A stretch of 64,000 nucleotides of DNA from Lachnospiraceae bacterium. Its GTDB lineage: Bacteria > Bacillota > Clostridia > Lachnospirales > Lachnospiraceae. The position numbers and the translations under genes were made by a program. The notes beneath the pieces were generated by a model. That model had not been told where the DNA came from and ran no database searches. It worked only from the letters and a program-made list of their open reading frames with translations. Below, one piece after another: positions 58,243-64,000 of this stretch (the first letter of the stretch is position 1; each line of letters opens with the position of its first letter). Where the stretch lies: NCBI GenBank assembly GCA_024690885.1, contig JAILOI010000060.1, positions 1 to 64,000 of the forward strand, written 5' to 3'.

Positions 58243-58490
58243 ATCTGATTCCTCCTTGGTCCTGAGACGTATCATGATTTCTATATCCTCACTTTATAAG
58301 TATAGCAAGTGTTCTCTAAAGAAGAAACTCCCTCACTTTTTTCTCTACCAGCGTGACATCCAACGGCTGTTCTGCTGTCTCCATTGTTACAATCAATTCT
58401 CTCGCGCCTCGCATACGAACCCCAGGGCCCGTCCACTGCCACATCCGCGAGGCGCTCTCCTCCCCATCCCCAAAACGCATCGCAATAAAA

Positions 58491-58512
58491 CAGGCGGCAC
58501 CTACGTGCCGCC
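58491..58512 (-). terminator. Terminator after the small protein gene
   Basis: GGCGGCAC and GTGCCGCC pair around four bases (58493-58512); TGTTTTATTG follows on the minus strand. The remaining sequence to 58243 holds no visible gene. Confidence 0.8.
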
Positions 58513-58521
58513 TCGTCCATC

Positions 58522-58740
58522 TTATTTCTTGAACAGTTCTCCTGCAATACTCGTTACATCTTTCAGATCCAGCTTTCCATCTGCAAGTGCAGCCTGAACC
58601 TTCTTAATGTCCGCATCATCAATCTTGATGTTTGCCTTCTTCAGAAGCTCCTTGGCCTGAGATAAATCTGCCTTGGAAATCTGCTTCAAGAGATCCTTGT
58701 TTCCACTGATTTGCTTAATAATTGCATTAATATCTGCCAT
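58522..58740 (-). CDS. Small helical protein of unknown function
   Basis: A 72-residue soluble, Lys/Asp-rich protein, predicted nearly all-helical (DINAIIKQISGNKDLLKQIS at the start; LDLKDVTSIAGELFKK at the end). No membrane segment, signal or cysteine. GGGAGG lies before the ATG and a terminator follows, so it is a real monocistronic gene. I do not recognise the family. Confidence 0.7.
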   Translation of the reverse strand: MADINAIIKQISGNKDLLKQISKADLSQAKELLKKANIKIDDADIKKVQAALADGKLDLKDVTSIAGELFKK

Positions 58741-58939
58741 ATGCTACCTCCCAACGAAAAGTTTGTCATTCAACAGCATCATTATACAATAGGTTCCAAA
58801 AATCCTTCAATGCCATCTTATCAACATCTTCTGATAAGACGCAAGATAGCTGGATGACATGGACCCCCGGCACTTATACAATGAATGGGTACCATAGTGA
58901 TTCTGCGAATTTTCGCTTATGAAGAAGGGATTTTTACCA

Positions 58940-59611
58940 ATGAAAATATTACTCATTCGACATGGGGAACCAAATTATGAACTGGATTGTCTAACCGAGC
59001 AGGGCGTGCAGCAGGCAGAGCTTCTCTCCCGCCGCATGGCCAATTTAAAGATCGATGAAATCTATGCATCGCCTATGGGCCGGGCACAGCAGACCGCCAA
59101 ACCAACCCTCGAGAAGCTTGGCATGTGCGCCGAAACCCTACCATGGGCCCACGAATTCTATTACCTTGCACCGGACCCGAAAAATCCGGATGCCTCCTAT
59201 CAGATGTGGGAGACCTTCCCCAGCTGCTGGGCCAAGGACCCGGAATTCTTCGATGCCACCCGCTGGGCTTCCCATCCCATGATTGCCAACAGCGACATCA
59301 AGGCTCTCTATGACGAGGTCATTGAACACCTCAATCAGTTTCTGTCCAAGCAGGGGTTTGTGCGTGAGGGCAACACCTATCGCATGACGAAAAAGAACGA
59401 CAAAACCATCGTCCTCTTCTGCCACTTCGGATTGGCAACACTTGTGATGTCCTATCTTCTAGGCATGTCCCCCTTCCTTCTGTGGCAGGGGGCTAGCATT
59501 GATTTCACCGGGATTTCGGAACTCTTCCATGAAGAGTACGAGGACAACCTGGCCGTCTTTAAGCTCAATCGCTTTAACGACGCCACCCACTTACACCCGG
59601 AGGGACAATAG
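58940..59611 (+). CDS. Histidine phosphatase family protein
   Basis: A 223-residue phosphoglycerate-mutase-like phosphatase. The catalytic RHG motif is LLIRHGEPNYEL (His about 9), the Arg of YASPMGRAQQTA follows near 50, and the second catalytic His is in FCHFGLATLV (about 163). The start at 58940 has AAGGGA 11 bases upstream; an earlier in-frame ATG is less likely. Its 3' end overlaps the convergent thiE by 21 bases. Substrate unknown. Confidence 0.9.
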   Translation: MKILLIRHGEPNYELDCLTEQGVQQAELLSRRMANLKIDEIYASPMGRAQQTAKPTLEKLGMCAETLPWAHEFYYLAPDPKNPDASYQMWETFPSCWAKDPEFFDATRWASHPMIANSDIKALYDEVIEHLNQFLSKQGFVREGNTYRMTKKNDKTIVLFCHFGLATLVMSYLLGMSPFLLWQGASIDFTGISELFHEEYEDNLAVFKLNRFNDATHLHPEGQ

Positions 59612-60190
59612 AAGTTTCCCCACATCCTCCGTGGTCATCAGGCTGCTCATCAGGCAAGCCCCCTTGGCCCCGGTGGCGCGCACCCGACTGATATTGCTTT
59701 GCGCAATGCCGCCGATGCCATACACCGGCAGGGACACTTCATCCACTATCTCTTGTAAAAAGGCCAGCCCACGTCCCGGCAGGCCTCTCTTACAATCTGT
59801 TTCAAAAATATGGCCGGCAACCAGATACGTTGCACCAAGGGAAGCTGCTTCTCTGGCATCTTCCAAACTATGGCAGGAGGTCCCAAGTCTGGGAACTCCT
59901 GCCTTTCTTTCTTCCGGCAATTCCCGCAGCAGGGGCAGTGGCAGATGCAAGCCATCCGCTTGTAACCGAAGTGCCACCTCCGGAAAAGTATGGACGATAA
60001 ACGGTACTGCGTTGTCCTTACAGATGGACTGCACCTGCATAGCCAGTGCTTCATATGCTTCCGGCGCCAGATCCTTTTCCCGTAAGATGATGGCAGCCGG
60101 ATGAGCCATGGCAATGCGTTGTACTCTCGTAAGAAATTCCTCTCCGCACAACCTTCGATTGGTAACACAAATCAAATCAGACGTATACAT
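59591..60190 (-). CDS. thiE: Thiamine phosphate synthase ThiE (or TenI-like)
   Basis: A 199-residue TIM barrel that would join the thiazole and pyrimidine phosphates. It has ILREKDL (about 35, the LRxK phosphate motif), GTSCHSLEDAREAASLGATY (about 103), a GRGLAFLQ stretch and PVYGIGGI (about 160). At 199 residues it is slightly short for ThiE and some residues recall TenI, so thiazole tautomerase is an alternative. It overlaps thiH by 14 bases; last gene of the operon. Confidence 0.8.
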   Translation of the reverse strand: MYTSDLICVTNRRLCGEEFLTRVQRIAMAHPAAIILREKDLAPEAYEALAMQVQSICKDNAVPFIVHTFPEVALRLQADGLHLPLPLLRELPEERKAGVPRLGTSCHSLEDAREAASLGATYLVAGHIFETDCKRGLPGRGLAFLQEIVDEVSLPVYGIGGIAQSNISRVRATGAKGACLMSSLMTTEDVGKLLLSLRV

Positions 60191-61430
60191 AATCGTTCAA
60201 CACCGGCTGTAATCCTTCCCCAGCCATATCCTCATACATGCTCTGAAAACTACGGGTATCATTAATTTCAAACTGCTCATCCCCTTCAGCTGCATCGCCA
60301 TCGGTTCCGGTATACTTGCTCTCATGATCCCCGATTCCGGTAGATACGCCGGCAGAAATCTTGGTGGCTGCAATTTTAACGATGCCATCCCGGAATTGCT
60401 TGCTTTCTCTCGATGAAACCGTAATGCCCACATAAGGTAGAAACAGGCGATAGGCACAGAGAATCTGGCACAACTGCCGCTCGCCCACATCCAAGGGATT
60501 GATCTGCTCATTATGGATGATGGGGCGCAGGCGCGGACAAGACAGGGACATCTCTGCATGGGGATACTTCCGCTGGAGATAATATACGTGCAGGGCGCTT
60601 GCCAATGCATCTTTACGAAAATCTGATAATCCCAACAAGGCGGAGAATGCTACCCCGCGCATGCCCCCGCGCAATGCACGTTCCTGGGCATCAAATCGAT
60701 AGGGCCAGACCCGCTTATGTCCGGACAGATGCAAAGTCTCATACTTATCGGTATCGTAGGTTTCCTGGAATACGGTGACGTAATCCGCGCCGCAGGTATG
60801 CAGGTAGTGATATTCCTCCGTGTTTACCGGATAGATTTCGAGCCCCACCATACGGAAATATTTTCTGGCCAGTTTGCATGCTTCTCCAATATAGGGTACA
60901 TCACTTTGGGCACGGCTCTCCCCCGTTAGAATCAAAATCTCTTCCATTCCCGAATCAGCAATCACCTTCATCTCATGCTCAATCTGTTGTAAATCCAACT
61001 TCAATCGATGAATGTGGTTATAGCAGTTAAAGCCGCAATACACACAATAATTCTCACAGTAATTGGCAATGTAAAGTGGCGTGAACAGATACACCGTATT
61101 GCCAAAATGCTTGGCAGTCTCCACGCTGGCTTTCTGCGCCATCTCATCTAAAAAAGGTTCCGCTGCCGGAGACAACAAGGCCTTCAAATCCTCGATACTA
61201 CAAGTGTCATGGTCGAGGGCCGACCGTACATCCCGAGCCGTATAACGGGTGTAGTCATAGGTGTTCATCTGCTCCATCACCTGACTGCAAACATCGGAGG
61301 AAATCTGTTCCATCCCCGGCAGATACGTCATATGATTCGTTCTGGAGGACGGGTCATTCTCTAGGGTATGTTTCCGCTTCAACGCTTCCGGAGACAATGC
61401 ATCGGAATCTACATAAAACTGATTTTCCAT
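60177..61430 (-). CDS. thiH: 2-iminoacetate synthase ThiH
   Basis: A 417-residue radical SAM enzyme that cleaves tyrosine to supply dehydroglycine for the thiazole ring under anaerobic conditions. The 4Fe-4S motif CxxxCxxC is in YCENYCVYCGF (about 133); ILILTGESR and GLEIYPVNTEEY are family-typical. Using ThiH rather than ThiO fits an anaerobe. It starts 2 bases after thiG. Confidence 0.96.
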   Translation of the reverse strand: MENQFYVDSDALSPEALKRKHTLENDPSSRTNHMTYLPGMEQISSDVCSQVMEQMNTYDYTRYTARDVRSALDHDTCSIEDLKALLSPAAEPFLDEMAQKASVETAKHFGNTVYLFTPLYIANYCENYCVYCGFNCYNHIHRLKLDLQQIEHEMKVIADSGMEEILILTGESRAQSDVPYIGEACKLARKYFRMVGLEIYPVNTEEYHYLHTCGADYVTVFQETYDTDKYETLHLSGHKRVWPYRFDAQERALRGGMRGVAFSALLGLSDFRKDALASALHVYYLQRKYPHAEMSLSCPRLRPIIHNEQINPLDVGERQLCQILCAYRLFLPYVGITVSSRESKQFRDGIVKIAATKISAGVSTGIGDHESKYTGTDGDAAEGDEQFEINDTRSFQSMYEDMAGEGLQPVLNDYVYV

Positions 61431-61432
61431 CC

Positions 61433-62215
61433 TTACGCTCCTTCACTCCGCAAAAATCCGGTCAGCGGATCGGATGCAGATGCTCCACGGGTTAATACAC
61501 GGCCAAGGCCGGATAAGTATGCCTTCCGTCCGGCTTTGATGGCATCCTGAAATGCACTTGCCATCAGCGGCAAATCACCGGCAGTTGCCAATGCTGTATT
61601 GGCCATAATCGCAGCAGCTCCCATCTCCATAGCTTCGCAGGCCTGGGATGGTCGACCAATTCCGGCATCCACAATGATCGGCAAATCAATTTCCTCGATT
61701 AGGATTCGAATGAATTCCTTGGTGGCCAATCCCTTGTTGGAACCTATGGGGGATGCCAGCGGCATAATACTTGCAGCTCCGGCGTTTACCATATCCCGGG
61801 CCGCATTCAAATCCGGATACATATACGGCATGACCACAAATCCCTCCTTGGCCAGGATTTCTGTTGCCTTGATGGTCTCCTGGTTATCCGGAAGCAGATA
61901 CTTGGTATCCCGCATAATTTCTACTTTTACATAATTGCCACAGCCCAATTCTCTGGCCAGTCGGGCAATGCGAACCGCTTCCTCGGCGCTTCTGGCACCG
62001 GAGGTATTGGGAAGTAGGGTGACTCCCTTGGGGATATAATCCAAAATGTTTTCCCGGTCCTTGGTATTGGCACGGCGCACTGCCAAGGTAATAATTTCTG
62101 CTCCTGCATCCTTCACTGCCGCTTCAATCAGCTTCATGGAATATTTGCCCGAACCTAGAATAAAGCGGGAATGAAAGGCATGTCCGCCAATCATCAGTGT
62201 GTCATCGTTGTTCAT
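61433..62215 (-). CDS. thiG: Thiazole synthase ThiG
   Basis: A 260-residue TIM barrel that forms the thiazole phosphate from deoxyxylulose phosphate, dehydroglycine and ThiS-thiocarboxylate. [10 protein letters not shown] (about 18), the Schiff-base lysine in NYVKVEIM (about 100) and the phosphate loop DAGIGRPSQ (about 182) are intact. A GGAG site lies about 8 bases before the ATG. Confidence 0.97.
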   Translation of the reverse strand: MNNDDTLMIGGHAFHSRFILGSGKYSMKLIEAAVKDAGAEIITLAVRRANTKDRENILDYIPKGVTLLPNTSGARSAEEAVRIARLARELGCGNYVKVEIMRDTKYLLPDNQETIKATEILAKEGFVVMPYMYPDLNAARDMVNAGAASIMPLASPIGSNKGLATKEFIRILIEEIDLPIIVDAGIGRPSQACEAMEMGAAAIMANTALATAGDLPLMASAFQDAIKAGRKAYLSGLGRVLTRGASASDPLTGFLRSEGA

Positions 62216-62232
62216 CTTTTTCTCCTTCTATC

Positions 62233-62868
62233 TTATACTTCATACATTCCTGCTAAAATACGTAGTACGGTATGGGCCTGATGTGCCGCACACAACATGA
62301 CCCGAGGCGCCATCAGGCTTGTTGTATTTCCAACGTCGCTGACGCCATCTCCGCACACGTACAATCGCTTCATCTTCTGTCTGGTTTGAATGGTATTAGG
62401 CGTATCCATGCCGGCCATGCCGGACGCCGCCACCACGTAACACCGGGGCAATTGCTCCAGGACTCCGTTCACCAGCATCGCCTTGGCTTCGGCCACATCG
62501 AAAGCTTCGCATACGATATCTGCTTCCTGTAACAGGGAAACCAGATTGGCTTCTGTAACTTTGGTGGCATGAATCTCCACCCTGGTATAGGGCGCAATCT
62601 CTCCAAGAATTTCCTGCAACGCCTCCGTTTTATACTGCCCCACCTGGTTAGCCTTATACTGCTGCCGATGGAGATTGGTAAGATCCACCCGATCAAAATC
62701 CAGCAACCTTAGGGTTCCTATCCCCGCCCGGGCCAATGCAATCGCAATGTTAGAGCCAAGTCCACCTAATCCGCAAATTGCTACCGTAGCGGATGAAAAT
62801 CTCTGTTGCAGTGCTTCGCCGTTGCGGGCAATCCACGCCTGCTGCCATTCTTCCTTTGATGGAATCAC
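62233..62868 (-). CDS. thiF: ThiS adenylyltransferase ThiF
   Basis: A 211-residue E1-like enzyme that adenylates the ThiS C-terminus. ATP site GLGGLGSNIAIALARAGIG (about 33), the DFDRVDLTNLHRQQY segment (about 58) and Arg/Lys ligands are present. It is a short form lacking the C-terminal Zn-cysteine pairs of E. coli ThiF. It starts immediately before the thiS stop, so translation is coupled. Confidence 0.93.
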   Translation of the reverse strand: MIPSKEEWQQAWIARNGEALQQRFSSATVAICGLGGLGSNIAIALARAGIGTLRLLDFDRVDLTNLHRQQYKANQVGQYKTEALQEILGEIAPYTRVEIHATKVTEANLVSLLQEADIVCEAFDVAEAKAMLVNGVLEQLPRCYVVAASGMAGMDTPNTIQTRQKMKRLYVCGDGVSDVGNTTSLMAPRVMLCAAHQAHTVLRILAGMYEV

Positions 62869-63063
62869 TCAACCACCTCCTACAAAGCTTACAATTTCCA
62901 AACAATCTCCATCTGCAAGTATCGTTGCCTCGTAGTTTGCCTTGGGCACGATTTCCCCGTTGCATTCCACTGCAATTCGTGTTGCATCATAGCCTGCATC
63001 CGATAGATACCGGGACAAGGTAACCCCGGCTATATCCAATGCCTGACTGTTCACTTCTACCAT
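62869..63063 (-). CDS. thiS: Sulfur carrier protein ThiS
   Basis: A 64-residue beta-grasp protein ending SFVGGG; the terminal glycine becomes a thiocarboxylate that donates sulfur to ThiG. A GGGGG-rich ribosome site precedes the ATG. First gene of thiSFGHE behind the TPP riboswitch. Family members usually end in GG; here three glycines are encoded. Confidence 0.95.
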   Translation of the reverse strand: MVEVNSQALDIAGVTLSRYLSDAGYDATRIAVECNGEIVPKANYEATILADGDCLEIVSFVGGG

Positions 63064-63083
63064 ACATTCACCCCCTTCTACAT

Positions 63084-63120
63084 AAAAAAACGGGAAACTT
63101 CCGATTGGAAAGTTTCCCGT
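63084..63120 (-). terminator. Expression-platform terminator of the TPP riboswitch
   Basis: On the minus strand ACGGGAAACTTTCC pairs with GGAAGTTTCCCGT, followed by seven T, 20 bases before the thiS start. TPP binding upstream should favour this terminator. Confidence 0.95.
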
Positions 63121-63135
63121 ATTGCTACACCTACA

Positions 63136-63222
63136 TCCCTACGTTGGCATTATCCAAATCAGGTTTCTGGGTCGAAGTTCGTTTACTTCCTCTCAGCCTG
63201 CCCTACAAGCTCCCCGTGATTC
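63136..63222 (-). ncRNA. TPP riboswitch (THI element)
   Basis: The minus strand carries the hallmark elements in order: ACGGGGAGC, GCTGAGAGGA, GACCC, ACCTGATTTGGATAATGCC and AACGTAGGGA. These are the pyrophosphate- and pyrimidine-sensing helices of the TPP riboswitch. It controls thiSFGHE by premature termination. Confidence 0.97.
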
Positions 63223-63235
63223 AATTTTCTTTTTT

Positions 63236-63264
63236 GTTATACATCCCTTTTTCTCAAAAAACAA
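63236..63264 (-). promoter_or_regulatory. Promoter of the thiamine operon
   Basis: On the minus strand TTGTTT (63259-63264), 17 bases, TATAAC (63236-63241), giving a start just before the riboswitch. Confidence 0.65.
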
Positions 63265-63319
63265 TACTTCTCTCATGGCTTTTCACATTGTTTTCAAGAA
63301 AAACCATTGCCGGTATTGT

Positions 63320-63547
63320 CTAGAGAAACAGTTCACGAAATTCTTTGCGCCCCGGCACCCATGCCTTCTCGTAGATATGGGTGAAGTGATTTTTGACGGT
63401 TTGTTCCGATATTCCAAACATGTAAGCAATTCTGCGGTTGGAAAATCCGGATACCTTCAGATATCCCAGTTCCAGTTCTCGTTTTGTGAAATGAAATTTC
63501 ACAGCAACACTTAAATACCGTTCCTTGGTTATACCCGTGTTATTCAT
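63320..63547 (-). CDS. Small LuxR/GerE-type HTH protein
   Basis: A 75-residue protein that is essentially only a LuxR-type DNA-binding domain: FTKRELELGYLKVSGFSNRR followed by IAYMFGISEQTVKNHFTHIY. It lacks a sensor domain. The ATG at 63547 overlaps the stop of the upstream membrane-protein gene by 8 bases, so the two are translationally coupled and may form a membrane-sensor/regulator pair. Target genes are unknown. Confidence 0.75.
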   Translation of the reverse strand: MNNTGITKERYLSVAVKFHFTKRELELGYLKVSGFSNRRIAYMFGISEQTVKNHFTHIYEKAWVPGRKEFRELFL

Positions 63548-64000
63548 CCTCGAAGTCCATTTCTTCATTCATTTTGCGCTCCGCATTTAAGCGCAGTGGC
63601 AATAACAGAAATTCGAGAATAACCGCGTACAGTGCAGATAAGAAGCAAACCGCCAAGTTTGGACCAATCATCGAGATATCCGGAATGTGTGCAAGTATAA
63701 TCACGGCAGAAATCAGCATGGAAAACAATGCCGCATACACCACAACCTTCTGGGCTGCAGCGACTGCACCTACGATATTTTTTAGTTCCAATAAACGGTA
63801 ATCCTTCATTCCCACAGAGAAGGCTTTCCGAAAATCCTTCCACACCCCCATAATCATAAGTCCCGGTATGGTAAATACCAGCATGAACAGCAGGGACGGG
63901 ATATCCAAATACCATGTGATACTAACCAGATTTCCGCCGCAAGCAAAGAGCACCAAGCCAAATACCAAAAGAATAAACAACAATTCCCCCAGAAGAATTC
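63540..64000 (-). CDS. Membrane protein, possibly MotA/TolQ-like, partial at window edge
   Basis: The reading frame is open to the right edge of the window, so the N-terminus is missing or uncertain; a TTG at 63983 with GGGGG nearby is a possible start. Visible part: three to four helices (near 1-25, 30-50, 70-105 and 110-135) with YLDIPSLLFMLVFTIPGL, which recalls the PSLIIVL segment of MotA-like channel proteins, and an acidic C-terminus (MNEEMDFEDE). The MotA similarity is only suggestive. Coupled to the HTH gene downstream. Confidence 0.55.
   Translation of the reverse strand, partial: ILLGELLFILLVFGLVLFACGGNLVSITWYLDIPSLLFMLVFTIPGLMIMGVWKDFRKAFSVGMKDYRLLELKNIVGAVAAAQKVVVYAALFSMLISAVIILAHIPDISMIGPNLAVCFLSALYAVILEFLLLPLRLNAERKMNEEMDFEDE

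Noticed and set aside
1-64000. tRNA, rRNA, insertion sequences, phage genes and CRISPR arrays
   Set aside because: I looked for these and saw none that could be supported by sequence.

Overview
The window looks like chromosome of an anaerobic gut-type Firmicute, most likely a Lachnospiraceae-like Clostridia. The protein families, strong GGAGG ribosome sites, intrinsic terminators, a TPP riboswitch, a PTS antiterminator and a nickel-type CO dehydrogenase homologue all fit. No taxonomic marker such as rRNA is present, so this is an inference. Nearly all genes lie on the minus strand and form compact operons.

Region by region: (1) 1-5360 is a pantothenate operon (panG-panB-panC-panD) followed by birA and an AI-2E family transporter. 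(2) 5341-5958 is a 618-bp imperfect palindrome with no convincing gene; the pan promoter sits on its edge. (3) 6003-7693 carries a YitT membrane protein and rsmJ. (4) 7963-11167 is a glucose PTS permease (IICBA) behind an antiterminator target and terminator, followed by its PRD antiterminator. (5) 11169-23988 is a complete nisin-type class I lantibiotic locus: lanB-T-C-R-K, three precursor genes, lanF-E-G, a lipoprotein and a degenerate response regulator. Three promoters share a spaced repeat that is probably the LanR target. (6) 24051-31413 is a fructan/sucrose locus (fructokinase, GH32, binding protein, two permeases, LacI regulator with operators). (7) 31431-36137 holds a YesL-like protein, a DUF134-NifX fusion with twin operators and a VTC/DUF4956/carbohydrate-binding operon.

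(8) 36217-40950 has an orphan LytTR regulator and a phosphate operon (Na/Pi transporter, PhoP, PhoR) behind a Pho-box array. (9) 40998-47270 has a Uup-type ABC-F gene, a heterodimeric ABC exporter, its TetR repressor and a separate TetR-box transcript encoding a 16-residue peptide. (10) 47267-55215 is a sulfur-related block: LysR, metY, a cooS homologue lacking one active-site cysteine, an SsuABC-type importer and cysK. (11) 55393-58740 carries cupin, U32-like, XRE, rpiB and small-protein genes. (12) 58940-64000 has a histidine phosphatase, the TPP-riboswitch-controlled thiSFGHE operon, a LuxR-type mini-regulator and a membrane protein cut by the window edge.

The most notable items are the CooS homologue with Asp in place of a C-cluster cysteine inside a sulfur/ABC operon, the 618-bp palindrome, the TetR-box 16-residue peptide transcript, and the three-peptide nisin-like locus with a pseudo-receiver regulator and a precursor carrying an extra cysteine.
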